From Dermatophagoides farinae (lineage: Eukaryota; Arthropoda; Arachnida; Sarcoptiformes; Pyroglyphidae): a DNA stretch of 64,000 nt. The notes under the pieces were generated by a model that was not told where the DNA came from, made no database searches, and was given only the letters and a program-made list of their open reading frames with translations. Positions within the stretch are counted from its first letter, which is position 1, and each line of letters starts with the position of its first letter. A program made the position numbers and the translations under genes. Shown here piece by piece: positions 21,901 through 34,444 of the stretch. The DNA is taken from positions 4,963,001 to 5,027,000 of the forward strand of contig NC_134677.1 in NCBI RefSeq assembly GCF_024713945.1, written 5' to 3'.

Positions 21901-24900
21901 TTATTTAGATTGATTATTTATTTCCATAACTTCAGTGAATGATGTCAATGAATCTTCATGGTGAGGATCAAATTCAATATTGTCCAAATAATTGTTAGCT
22001 TCTTCTGAATCTTCATGTGGTTGCAATAGACCTTGATTCAGCTTATCGATACCATTTTTGAGCTTTTTTAAAAAACATTTTTGAAATGATTAATATCAAC
22101 GAATAAGAAAATCACTTATGAAAAAACTCACATCTGCAAGATCGACAAGACCAACTAAACGTCCAACTGAAGTGACATATGCTCGCGATAAGCTCAACAT
22201 TGAAAATAATAGATGAACTTTATAGATGGTTGTACGCTCAACAAGTTGAAATGGTGCCGGATCAATACAACAATCGTTAAAATCTACAACGGTATTTAAT
22301 TGTTCCTCTTCCCATTTGTGTTGCTCTTCTGTTGTCATGTCAATGACACGTTCACGAGGCTAAAAAGATGTTCATGAATGAGATATCTAATGATTACAAG
22401 TCATGATATTCTTACCAATTGAACCCTTCGTTCAATAATAGGTGGTTTTGTTGTCATACTTTCGACTGATTGTTTCAACTTGAATAAATGTCTCTTTAAA
22501 AATTCTTGATAAATATAAATGTTTTACTTACTGGATTCGGATGTGCATCTTCAAGATGTAAACTTTTCTGAAAAATATTTTCAAATACCTGTCGTAAACG
22601 TGAATCCTTGTGGATACTTGAATTGGTATTTATTGTAGAATGAGGTGAATATGTAGTTATAGTAAATGTTTGTTTTAAGATCGATTTAGGCTTCACAGGT
22701 GATCCTCGATCGATCGCTGATTGATTAATTCGTTTGTCTTCATAATCATTCGATGGAACCAAGCTGACATCAAAACGAGATTTATTCGTCGGTGATGAAA
22801 TTTGTTCATAATCCATTAACGGTGTTATGAATTGAATTGACTCTTCATCACTTTCTGGCTCAATACCAAGAGCATTCTGTTGAAGACTATTCTTTCGTTC
22901 TACTTCTTGTAATCGACGTTCACGGCATAGAAGACAATCAACAATTCGTTCCAATTCTTCACGTTGAACTGATCCTAACAAAATCATATTCTTGCCATTA
23001 TTAACCAAGGGAAATGTCCGTATTTCAGGATTTTTAGACAACAAATTTACTATATCACGATAAGTACAATTTTTTCGCCATACAAAAACCAGATTACGGA
23101 CCATAATATCATCGACAAAAATGCTATGTGCCAATGAACTAGCACCCATGATCGGTGGCAAAAATGGTAATTTTTTTATCTGTATAACTGAATCATATAT
23201 TGATAACTCCAATTTTTGACTGATTGCATTTGATATGAGTACCGCTAATATAACCGGTATCATATGGCTTATTTGGCCAGTCATTTCGAACACGATCACC
23301 GTAGTACTAATTGTATGTGTAACAGCTCCGGAAAATGCAGCAGCGCCTATATCAATGAGAGAAAATCAATCAAATTAACTCATCATTTCAATAATCAAGT
23401 TACCAACAACCGAATAACCACCAGGTACAATTGGTATCATATAACCACTAAATGGTATACCGCGTGGAAAACAAGCAGCCATAATTTCACCGACTAATCG
23501 GCCAAAAGTGGCGCCAACTTTAAGAACTAAAGTGAAAAAAACGATCATAGAATTGAATTTATAGATAATTAAAAAAATTGTAAGTACTTGGTAAGAACAA
23601 TCCATGTGGAACTGGTATGGTAGATGCCAAAATCGACATCCAAAACTATTGGAAGTCGAAACGATTTTTAATTAACATGTAAAATGAAATACACTAAATC
23701 CTACCGTATTGAGGACTGTTATGATGAGATTAGTATAAATGCTTGTATGGTTAGTGGACCAATGTTTGACCATCGTTAAATGTTTGGAATCATTACTACC
23801 ATGTACATTCCAAGTTATGTTGCTGAACAATTCTTTAAATGTCTGTGGGTTGGATAGCTACGTTAAAAAATCGAATAAATAACAATTACGAATATCAATT
23901 CAATTAGATTCGACACAATGTCATTGTAAAAACATACAAATGAGGCCATGTATTGTCCCATAAAAGGTGGAAACGAAATGGACATCAATAATAAAGTTAC
24001 CACGGTTGGATATACGAATCGACTAGAAAGAATAAAAAAATTAAATCAAATTTGAAGAAACATTACAATTCGTTGAATAAACTGATTATCAAGGCTGATA
24101 AGATGATCTAAATTTTTTCTTGTTTACAATACTTTTTTTTCAGAAATGCATTCAACGTTTTCTGATTCCGGATGTAATGAACGAGCCAACGATGGCAACG
24201 AACATAAAAGGCACCACCAAAACCACAAGCAACACCGATAAAAGCAAATACCAATAATTCTTGTGGATCGAATGGAAAATCTGTACGAAAACTTGTTTTG
24301 AACAATGAAGTCAATGAAGCTATAGAACAAAAGAAAGAAAAAATGATGAATGAATAATAATCATTGCTATATCCTGTTTCATTGATTTTTTTTTGTTTAG
24401 TTTGCTATTTAGATAGTCCGAAGAAAAAAATGAAAATAATATGCATATGAAAATCGAAATATGAGACCTTCTTTACGAAACCAAACGGCCAACAAACGCC
24501 AAAAGGTTGCTGCAGAACAAGCGGAAAAGAACCCACGCCAATAATTTCGAATAGCAAAAAAATCCGTGGTTACTTCTACTGAGAATAATACACCACCTAT
24601 TGGTGCATAAAATGTGGTAGCAACGCCTACGGCACAAGCAGCAGCCAACATTTCGATGGTTCGTGCATCACGATCATATTCACGTTGAAATGACCCAATC
24701 AGTTTGGACAAGACTGTTGCGACCAATGAACCTGTATGAACAAAACTAAAAAAAGAAAATTTAAGCCAATGAATAGAATTAGAAAGAGACAAAACTCACG
24801 GTCCTTCCTTGCCCAATGGCAATCCACTGCCCAATAAACAGGCCAAACCGATTAATTTGGCAACCAATGTCCGAAATGATAGATATTCATGAAGAATCAC

Positions 24901-26516
24901 ACCACGTAATACAGTTTTCATTTCAGGTATGCCCGATCCAGTTGCCTGTGGCGAAATGATGCTAACTATACCGGTTGCAAACACAAGAAGCAAGACGGGA
25001 AATGTTATCCAACCAAAATATCTAATCACAATGTTATACGTAAAAAGTTGATCGTACAATAGCATTCGAGTTTGATGACATTGTAAAACGAAAACTAATT
25101 TTATTTAGAAATTATAGTTTTTCTAGGTGGAATGATGGGCAAAAATGCCCATACTCACAATCAAGCGTAAAACTAATGATGGCCATGGTGATACCCAATA
25201 AGGCAAGGAATGGCCAATCTTCGTCAATAATACCCAATGTATATTTCCATATGAAACCAAAACGTCCTGAATTTATTGCAAGAAAATATTTTGGTCACGA
25301 ATATTCCTGAGAAGACATTTACAATGACAAACCTGATATTGCACGAAAAAAACTTGATTCTCGTATTAGTGATTTCGGTTTGGATCGTATGGCACGCCTT
25401 GAACGTCTTGATGCAAGTGAACGTGCAAATCTGGCCAAATCTTTTTTATATTGGCCATACATCTAATAAACATTGAAAATCAAATGGGTCAGTCGAATTC
25501 ATGTATTATTAAAATGAAAAAATATATTTTTTATTGGAATAAAAACACAAAAAACTAATGCAAAAAATGAAAAATTCATTGCACTTACCAAAGTCTGTTC
25601 GAAATCCATAGTATTTTCAATTTGTCGATTTTCCATTATGATGGTGGTTTGACTGTGTAATTATTATGTTCTTTGTTGACGATTCAATTCAAAATGAAAC
25701 CAAGGAATTAAACGATCAATCGACAATCAATTAGTTATAATTACCGATCAGAAAAATTATTTGATTGATTGATGTTTGATTTAACAATCAAACACTTTAT
25801 CATTTTTTTTGACGACAAACCGACATAATCCAAACATGGGAAAAAATATCTAAAAAAGATCTCTTTTGATTTGCGTATGAGAAACCGAAAATTTGTATAT
25901 GTATGTGTTTGTGTAACAAAACAAATCGACCGCTTATAACGAGATAACGAGATCTCGATATTATTATTTAGTTTCTTCTATAGAAATAAAAACATTTCGT
26001 TAGACAATTTTGTTTATTTACAACCAGAAATCTAAGTGTGAAAAATTTTATTTGTATCGTTCATTCGCACTGGTTTTTAAGTCTCTATTATCATCATCAA
26101 GGTCTGTTTCTGGCTCTGGGTGTCAATCATTAAATTATTCATTTTTTTGCAAGTTAGGTCGTTGATTGTTTGATCACTGCCGCTTGTATGATCTAGTTTT
26201 TATTTTCGAAATTAATTTATTGATCATAATAATCAATCAGTTGAATGGAATAATTTTTATTTTTAATGACAGTTGATTTGAATATTGATAACAGCTACAA
26301 GGTCAAAAAATTATAAACATATAAAATGAGAAAAAAATGATCCACTTCTACAATGCCATCTTGCGGCCAAAATGAGATTAGAGCAATTTGATTTCATAAT
26401 TACAAGAATAATCGGGAAATGAGTATTGATGACAATAAATAATTTGTTCTTATTCAAGCTGAAATAAGTTGTACAAACGAAAAAAAAAATTTCTGCTTGA
26501 TCTGTTTTGAGTTTTT
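21784..26516. repeat. Tandem duplication, unit B (contains upstream ClC copy)
   Basis: Second unit of the direct tandem duplication, collinear with 16800-21783. Homology stops at 26516, after GTTTTGAGTTTTT, where this copy continues into unique sequence (CTATTTTGTC). No microhomology or mobile element is evident at the junction. Confidence 0.9.
21901..25636 (-). CDS. ClC-2-type voltage-gated chloride channel, copy B (upstream, more consensus-like)
   Basis: Fourteen minus-strand exons: 25589-25636, 25333-25462, 25159-25266, 24800-25094, 24468-24745, 24133-24319, 23938-24022, 23705-23857, 23588-23645, 23404-23526, 22532-23346, 22416-22478, 22132-22359, 21901-22062. They join to 910 residues with the same intron phases as copy A. 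Exon 2 has three extra codons. [15 protein letters not shown] and GLFLP are present, as are both C-terminal CBS-type segments. Copy B keeps [25 protein letters not shown] and [14 protein letters not shown], which match ClC-2 channels more closely than copy A does. It is probably the copy with the ancestral function. Exon 5 shares the non-consensus donor GTCTCA. Each copy has its own upstream flank. Confidence 0.95.
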
Positions 26517-27026
26517 CTATTTTGTCATATAAGGGGCTTACGGTGGATTCTATTTTTTTTAGTTTGAAAATTGTGTGCATGAATTTTTTTTTCTACTTTC
26601 TTTCCATTTCCCTGTCCAGTGTGTTTCTTGTTTGCTAATAATTGTAAAGACCAATATAATATAAAAAACGCATCCATAACGTTAGCAATCGATCGATCTA
26701 TGTGAAACAGTATGTGGCAATGGCAGTGTATTTGGCTTACAAATGTCAGAACCAAAAAAAAAGCCAATCGGGCCAAGGCGTCAGAAAAAAATGCTGAAAA
26801 AAATTGAAAAGAATAACAATCGATTGTATGTCAGTGTGTCGATGTCAGGCCAAAATGAGCCGAAGAATAAAAATAATAAAAATGAATCGCGTTCGCTTCA
26901 AAATCTCAATCTCTGGGACAACCATTTGGAAAGCATAAAAGCGAAAGGGAGTGCGAGATAATAAATCATCGCTGTCTCTCCATAGAATGAAAATATAACC
27001 AAAGAATTCATCCATAGCCCCAAAAA

Positions 27027-27061
<35 letters not shown>

Positions 27062-28833
27062 TCAGAAAAACAAGATATAATCAACTCTGTTGGGACATCA
27101 TTTCATGGGGTTCAAAAACAAAACATTATGACCACCAAAAAACAGAGTTTTATTTGGTTTGAGAGAAACAAAATTTTTATCGATTTAATGGATACAAATT
27201 TTTCTCTGATTCTGTTTTGATCCGTGTAATAGCAAAAAAAAATATTAATTATGATTGATCTATAGATTGAATGTATCGATAAATCAAAATTATCAGATAA
27301 TCTTGAAAAAAATGAAGATTTTCGATTGTCAATAGCAACAAGGACCACACATGAGTGATCAAATATTCCACTTGTAACGTATGAATTCCAAGGACACTTG
27401 AAAGACGACAAACAAACATCCACAATGATTATCAAATATTTGAAGGCAATGTTTTCTAAGCCTTTTTCACCATCATTTTCTTAAAATAAAATCGTCCATG
27501 TGTTCGTGTTTATGTGTGCTGGATAAAACTTATTGAAGGAATTTTTTTTTCTTTATCAAATTTATTCTGATTTGTCAGTTATGATTTGTGCTATTAGAAA
27601 ATTTTATTTGATTTTCTTCTTCTTTTTCTTGGGTGGAGAGAAGAAAAAACGAATAAAAAACTTGTCTTGATTCGATTATTATGTTGATTTGTTCACAAGA
27701 TTTTTATTCTTTATTTTTGGTTTCAATTTCAAAGTTCAAGTTTGAAAACCATTGAGATATTCATCATCAATTCTTTGCTCATTACTTATGTTTCTTTCAT
27801 TCAATTGGTTTTATTTGTTGTTTCGAAATTGTTCTATATAACAGGAATCAATTTTGGGCAAAAACTTTACATCATTATCATCATCATCAGCAACAACAAC
27901 AATTGACGGCTATTGTCAAGAATCATCAGGCATAAATACATACAACTTTTTCCATCCAATATTGGCTTAATGTTTGATATTTTTATCTTGTTTGTTTATT
28001 TGTTCCAATATATTTCATCGTATCATTGAATCATCACGGATCATCATCGTCATCATCATCATCCATCGTGATTGGCATCATACTATAACACACATACACT
28101 TGTACACATATCTATTGGAAATTATCAAGAGGGTCGAATAAATGTGATGATTACATTAAATAGGATTTTTTATCTTGTTGTAGACGCAAAAAGTAAAAAA
28201 AAATGTTAGAAAATGAAAATGATGATGATGATGATGAAAGGTTTACTTCTGATGATATTTGTCCCTATAGAGGTTTCTCAAGAGACTTAATTCTTTTTTC
28301 TCTTTATGATTCTTTATTTGTTCGTTCATTTTTTTTTCTCTTTTATTTTTGTGTAATCATTACTTTTTCATGGTACGTTGAACGCCCTTTTTTCATCTTT
28401 TTTTTTGAATTGAAAACTAAAAACTACATTTTTTTCATAATCATTTGAACATGTACAGTGCAGTATCATCATCGTCGTCGACATCAACATATCAACATCA
28501 TCGTCAATTGATAAATTACTTTAGTGGAAAAATAAGAGGAAAAAAAAAAGTTAAACATCAACAAATCGACATAACAATCGGACTCATCGACAATACGTAT
28601 AGTAACTCTAGAAAAAAGTTTTTCGTCTATTTTGCTCAGATCGTTCAGGAACTACTACTGATAACCATTCCATTTGTTAGATTTACAAAGAACAAAAGCG
28701 ACAAGAATATTATTGCAATAGTTCGACGAAATAGTTTTGTTTGAAACTTCAGTGTAAGAAATCTTCAAACTAAAGTGAAAGTTAAAGTCAAGTAAGTTTT
28801 CAGTCGACGGCAACCAATTCAATTGTGAAAAAA
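25637..28833. other. Intergenic region upstream of ClC copy B
   Basis: Up to 26516 this is the duplicated 5' flank of ClC copy B; beyond that it is unique A+T-rich DNA with an (ACC)n/(ATC)n tract at about 27028-27063 and several (ATC)n tracts. Two uninterrupted small frames (26743-26961, 72 codons, basic; 28451-28744, 97 codons) were seen but not accepted as genes. The second lies just upstream of the dioxygenase gene and may be 5'-UTR. Confidence 0.5.
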
Positions 28834-30152
28834 ATGTTGAAAAATTCGAATAACAAAAATGATGAAAATAATTTGGATCTTGATGCTATTTCCACTCTAT
28901 TTAATCGTGATGGATTTGTTTTGATCGAAAATTTTTTGCCAACAACGATGATCGATGAGTTGTTAATCGAAACGAAAAATTTAGTTGAACAATTTGATCC
29001 GCAACAAACATTGAACAATGATAATGAAGAAGTGACCATATTCTCTGCAGGACAAAAACAATCAACTAATGAATATTTTCTTGGGTCAGGTGATAAAATA
29101 CGGTATTTTCTCGAACAAGATGCATGGGATGAAAAAAATAATTCTCTCCGAGTGCCGAAAATAAATTCATTAAATAAAATTGGTCATGCATTACATTGGT
29201 TGAATCCAGTTTTTAAACGATTTACATTCCAGCAGCGTTTTCAAAATATTGTTCGATCGATAGGTTTCGAAGATCCATTGGTCGTACAAAGTATGGTTAT
29301 ATTTAAAAATCCACGCATTGGCACCGAAGTTCCTGATCATCAGGATGCAACATTTCTATATTCAACGCCTGATCCACGTGTGATGGGAGTCTGGTTACCT
29401 CTTCAAGATGCTACGGTAAGTTTTAAAACTGAATTTGAATTTCCAATCATGTTTATTGCGAACTCATAGGTCGACTTTTAATTCAATTTAGGCAGTCTTT
29501 TTTTTCATTTTTTTCATACTTTTCATACTCGGTAATTGAATTATATCATGATGATGATCCAAAATTTTGAATTCAAAATTTTATTTATTGAATTTTTATT
29601 TTTATTTTGTTTTTAAATGTCCCAAAGGAAACCAATGGTTGTTTACAATTCATTCCAGGTTCACATCGTACACATCCATTACAAAAACGTTGGATACGTC
29701 ACCTAGATCCTATAGATGGCCGTGTATACATGGAATATGTACATCGTGATTGGTACAGTATTCCAGGCAACAATCACCATATTGACAGTGATGAAAAAGA
29801 ATTGTTGAATAAATCAAAATTCATATCGGTACCAGCTTCGAAAGGTTCTTGTTTGTTGATCGATGGCCTAGTCGTTCATCGAAGCGATCCGAATTTATCG
29901 GATAAAGCAAGACCAGCTTATACATTCCACATATTTGATCAAGGATTTGTTCATGATAAGTATGATGATGATGAACGAAAAATCCTAGAACATCAATCAA
30001 CAACAACATCGAAGCCAAAACCAAAACCAAAACGGCAATGGAATCCGTTTAATTGGATTCAACCAACCGATCAATACTCGTTTCCACGCTTATATCGGAA
30101 TGGTCATGATGATGATAATGATTATGATGGCGTTTCCTCAGACTTCAAATGA
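28834..30152 (+). CDS. PHYHD1: Phytanoyl-CoA dioxygenase domain-containing protein (PHYHD1-like)
   Basis: Two exons, 28834-29415 and 29628-30152, joined in phase 0 across a 212-bp intron (GTAAGT donor, CCCAAAG acceptor), give 368 residues. The fold is the double-stranded beta-helix of Fe(II)/2-oxoglutarate oxygenases. The iron ligands are visible as PDHQD (H169, D171) and VVHRSD (H278), and the arginine expected to hold 2-oxoglutarate lies in SDKARPAYTFH (about R289). The stretch ETNGCLQFIPGSH is typical of PHYHD1. No targeting signal is seen, so it is likely cytosolic; the physiological substrate of PHYHD1 is not settled. About 65 residues after the catalytic domain form an unusual basic/Asp-rich tail (KPKPKPKRQWNPFNW). 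I start at the ATG at 28834 because the three codons before it begin with GTG. Confidence 0.93.
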
Positions 30153-30693
30153 AATGTTTTTTGTAGAATTCAGTATGGTGATGATGATGATGATGAAACA
30201 ACAAATATAATCGAAATATAAGCAAAAACAAGAAAAAAGTCCCGAAAAAAAATTCCCTCTTACCACCATTATCATCATCATCAAAAACAACGCCACAAAA
30301 AGTAACGATCCATTTGAATCCGATTGCCAGAATCTATCTTGAAAAAAACATATAATTCATAATATAATATTATAAATTACATACAAGATATATATGTAGT
30401 TACATACATACATACATTATTACATCCTTATAAATATACATACATTTCCGTTTCATTTCATTTTTTTTCTCTCAAATATGGTCTTAAGACATTAATCTTG
30501 AAAAAAAACTAAACCAATAATAATAATAATAATAGAGATCGATTATTGATCTTTTTCGATTTTTGTTGTTGTCATGATTCTAACATTTTTTATTTTATTT
30601 TTATACTAATCATCAAATCCATAATGATAAAATGTATGAATGAATTGGTGATTCACAAAATGGCAAAGTTGAAAAAGAGATGAGTGATTCATT

Positions 30694-30731
30694 CATACAA
30701 GACACAAATTATATAATTTGTGTCTTGTATG
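30694..30731. repeat. Perfect 38-bp palindrome
   Basis: CATACAAGACACAAATTA (30694-30711) is followed by TA and by its exact reverse complement TAATTTGTGTCTTGTATG (30714-30731). There is effectively no loop, so it can form a cruciform. It lies about 540 bp downstream of the dioxygenase stop. No flanking target duplication is visible. Confidence 0.9.
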
Positions 30732-31563
30732 CATATATCAATGATCTGAGACCCGATGCAAATAATAATACCAATGATTATAATCAAAATGTCAAACATT
30801 CTTCTAAACTAATGTTGTTGATGATTTTTATTAGTTTCAACCATGGACATTTTTTTATTCAATTTTCATTTTTAGTTTTTATTCTATTTTATATTCTAAA
30901 ATGATTTGATAAAAATCGATAGTAGTGAAAATTGTTTATAATTGTAAATCAAACCTATGTTAAAAAAGCATTTCGGAAAAAATTATTACATCATTATTAT
31001 CCAAAAAAAACATTTGGTTGGCTATCAGAAACAACAAATAATGACCAACAAAAGCATTTCGAAACATCCAATCAAATAGACTACAAACAAAAACAAAACG
31101 AAAAAATATCCGTTTAGACAATAATAATATCATTTTAGGAGGATCCGTTCTCATTTATATATTATTACATTACATCATTTTGTTCATCATCGTTCTGATT
31201 GTCTAAATATTTTTTCTAAAAAAAAAAATATTCAATTATTACAACCATCTAATTGGTGATCGTTACAAACAAACCTATAGCCACAAGCGAGAATCAGAGG
31301 GAAAAAAATTTCTAAAATGAAATTTGAAATGATGATTCGCAATGAGATAATATGACAATTTCTGGTGATGATGATTCTCAAAAATTTTTTTCATTTAACA
31401 AAACATATATTAGCCATTTATAGTTACTACTAAATGTCATTTTATCGTTAATCGAAATGGTACTCTTATAACAAACAAATCATTATTTTCTTCATGGCCT
31501 ATAGGCGTGCGATCATGAGAGAATAAACAGTTGTCATCATTTTTTAATATTATTATTTCTACA

Positions 31564-31587
31564 AGAGGAAAAAATCGTTTTTCCTCT
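31564..31587. repeat. Short hairpin, 10-bp stem
   Basis: AGAGGAAAAA and TTTTTCCTCT are separated by ATCG. The purine/pyrimidine arms make this partly expected by chance in such sequence. Confidence 0.5.
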
Positions 31588-31732
31588 TTTTTTCAATATT
31601 CTTAGAGCTAATTTCGGTTTCATTATTATTATTATTATTGAATCATCACAATAAAAAAACGAACATCGTAAACCATACAAACCAGAAATAATTTCCGGTT
31701 TTTTGCCTTATGTTTCATTTCTCATTTCTTGT

Positions 31733-31757
31733 TGTGTGTGTGTGTGTGTGTGTGTGT
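31733..31757. repeat. (TG)n microsatellite
   Basis: About 12 uninterrupted TG units. Confidence 0.9.
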
Positions 31758-33227
31758 TTGGGATTTTTTTCACCACTTTTGCTTCATTTATCGTTTATTA
31801 TTTAACATTGTTAATGTTTTTTATTATTTATCTTTTTTGTTTGTTTGCCATATCAGAATTTGCTGTTCATGAATCGAATGCAATACAAACAAACAAAGAT
31901 GGATTAAGAGAGAGAAAGAGAAAAAAAAATACGAATGCATCCCAAATGTAGAAGATGAATGAGTGATTAGTATATGAATATAAATTGAATAGAAATGTGA
32001 AAGCCAACAAAAAAAAGACCATTTCGATGATGGTACAACAACATTCTCTTTGTGTATATGCGTGTGTCTGAATTCGATTGATCCAAGAGCATACATCGTA
32101 TGATTTTCTATGATGGAAATGGAGAATAAAAACAGCATTCATTTATTTATTCACATTATACATTAAACTTTTCAATTAATCCCTTGTTTTTTTTCTGGTG
32201 AGGCATGTTCATATGTGTCATGTCGATGGGACATTTATTTGTATGAAATTCGAAAGAAACAACAACTAGATGTGTGACAAAAATTTCAGAATGATGATTA
32301 TTGTCATCAGTTGTGATTGGTAAATGGAAATTAATTCAAGACCTTTACATGAGAAAAACAAGAAATAAATGAAAATCAATGATTGATCATCGTCATAATC
32401 ATAATCGAAATGAACGTAAATCGTTGACAACAAGAATAAAATTTCACCATCACGCAAATAAACGCCCATTTTTAGATTCCTTGTCCGATGTTGGACCATT
32501 CGAATGGAACATGGGCTCATACTTGAAACTTGATACGCATAGCTAGGCACACAAAATAAAAATCGATCTTTGACAAATGTAATCATGAGAAAAATGAATG
32601 AAATATAAACGAATTGTAGTGTTACAATGATCTAAATTTTTGTTTTATTTGATATTTAGGTGATCTGATTCAATTTTTTTAAATTTTTTTTCATTATTGG
32701 GTTTTGAAAGCCATTTTGTTTCAAGTATGGCTATCGATAATTGTGTCAATTTGACATCAAATCCTAGAAATCTCGTTTTCGAATCAAATATCTATATTGT
32801 TTTGTTATGCTAGCCATGTTTGCTTATTAGTTATTTTTGCATTGTTTTTTTTGTCTTTTTTCCGTAGGATAAAATTGGTGTTTGTTTGCTGGTGGTGTGT
32901 ATTGGATACCAATCAAAAATGAGATCCGTTCATTCAATAATTGGAACAATTTTTTCTGATTGTTTTTGATATATGTCCTAGTTTAATATGACGTAGTGGG
33001 CAAATAGACGATCCAAAAAATTTGTTAATTAGGGTATATATGTACGAGATAATCGTATAAAACATCATTGATCAAATTTGTCGATTAGCATCATTAAACA
33101 AATATATTGTAATAATCATCTTCATCGATTAATAAATAAATCAATTGATAAGTATATTGATCATCAGTTACGGTTTTAAATCTATTCTTATAAATAAAAA
33201 TATTCATCATTTATCAATCGAAGAATC

Positions 33228-33776
33228 ATGTTAAACTTACAAAATAGAATGGCCATATTGGTTGTATTGCTTTCCGTCATTCATATCATTTATGGAGCGC
33301 CAAGAAATGTTGATGATCTTGATGATTCCCGTACGATTATATTCTCACAAGTTCCGATGAATAATCTTGTGCGAAAATGTTTGGAAAATATTCCACTTAA
33401 ATATCGTGAACGATGTCTAAGAGAATCATTCGAGCAATATGCTGGCAGTCTATACCCACAGAAAACACGTTGCTGTACAAAATGGTCACAAATGGAATGT
33501 TTAACTAAATATACGTACAATACCATCTATTGTGATATACATCAACAGCAAAATGTCCATAGATATTTTAATCAGATACGAAGCACTTCGGCTGATGGTT
33601 CACCTGAATGTGTTGATTATCGTCCCATCGAAGAAGAAGTACGAAATTGGTCATCGGATTTAGGACGTGTACCAAAATGTGCTGCCAACGTGGAATTGGA
33701 ATTTCTGGAAAATATTCGTGAAAATCATAACGATGAACATCAATATGATGAACAATCAGAACCACAACAGCAATAA
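33228..33776 (+). CDS. Unrecognised secreted eight-cysteine protein
   Basis: An intronless frame of 182 residues. Residues 1-23 (RMAILVVLLSVIHIIYG core) form a signal peptide with likely cleavage before APRN. The mature protein has eight cysteines (51, 63, 82, 83, 91, 102, 128, 151), including an adjacent CC pair, so four disulfides are plausible. The C terminus is acidic and Gln-rich (DEHQYDEQSEPQQQ). I cannot assign a family; spacing does not match defensins, knottins or Kunitz domains. The ATG follows an AT-rich leader. AATAAA lies at 33841-33846, 65 bp after the stop, which supports a compact gene. The next gene downstream on the same strand is also intronless and secreted. Confidence 0.75.
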   Translation: MLNLQNRMAILVVLLSVIHIIYGAPRNVDDLDDSRTIIFSQVPMNNLVRKCLENIPLKYRERCLRESFEQYAGSLYPQKTRCCTKWSQMECLTKYTYNTIYCDIHQQQNVHRYFNQIRSTSADGSPECVDYRPIEEEVRNWSSDLGRVPKCAANVELEFLENIRENHNDEHQYDEQSEPQQQ

Positions 33777-34444
33777 TTATTCTAAGAAAAAACGAATCAA
33801 AATCAAAATTTTCTGATAGAAATTTTTTTTTCTGACACTAAATAAATCAATATCAAGCTAAAATAGCTTCCAAATTAAAATTGAATATATATAAAAAAAT
33901 AACGTGTTCATACAATACAAGTACATTTATTTGCAGAGTGTAAACCGGAATAAAATGACATTCATAACGATTTTAGTGCCATCTAAAAAAGGAATTTTCT
34001 TTGTTTGAACAATGAAAAATGACATTGACATCTGAATCTCAGTATAGAAATTTTGACCGATAAATAAATCGAAATATGAGATTAACCAATTATGATCATT
34101 TTGTTTGTGACTCAGAATGACAGTAAATTTAAAAAAAACATTTTTTAAACATGTTTTTTTACTTGATTACTTGTCTTGATATCAAAATCGAGCATAAAAA
34201 TCGATGAAAATTTTCATTGTTGTTTTCATTGTGATTGTTCATCAGTGGTCGAATTCATCATAATTTTCCTGACATCGGTGAAATTGTTCGATTTTCTCAT
34301 CTCTCGATAATAAGCATCAATTTTGATTTTAATAATTTTCACTTATTTCTATTAATCGTTTCCAAGGTTTGCTAAAATTGATTTTGTCGATAATTTATTT
34401 CATTTTTTTTCGTTATTATCCGATAAGAATAATCGAAAACAAAA
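33777..34444. other. Spacer between two secreted-protein genes
   Basis: Holds the poly(A) signal of the left gene and presumably the promoter of the right one. A 32-bp motif (33918-33949) recurs at 49815-49846. Nothing else was recognised. Confidence 0.5.
33841..33846 (+). promoter_or_regulatory. Polyadenylation signal for the eight-cysteine protein gene
   Basis: AATAAA, 65 bp beyond the stop codon. Confidence 0.5.

Larger units (their letters stand above)
30153..33227. other. Intergenic region with a 38-bp palindrome and microsatellites
   Basis: Contains the 3' flank of the dioxygenase gene, the palindrome at 30694-30731, a 10-bp-stem hairpin at 31564-31587, and a (TG)n tract at 31733-31757. 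Frames in this stretch overlap on both strands and are rich in Phe, Lys and Asn from homopolymers. No gene was accepted. Confidence 0.5.

Noticed and set aside
26743-26961. 72-codon basic frame (MSEPKKKPIG...)
   Set aside because: Lys/Asn-rich composition follows A-rich DNA, an overlapping frame exists on the other strand, and no domain or partner exon was seen. It could be a small protein but the sequence alone does not support it.
27028-27063. Regular short repeats that superficially resemble an array
   Set aside because: These and the many (ATC)n and (GAT)n tracts are microsatellites, not CRISPR: no spacers and a eukaryotic context.
28451-28744. 97-codon frame just upstream of the dioxygenase gene
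   Set aside because: It starts with a Ser run from a trinucleotide repeat and has no recognisable feature. It is more likely 5'-UTR or chance.
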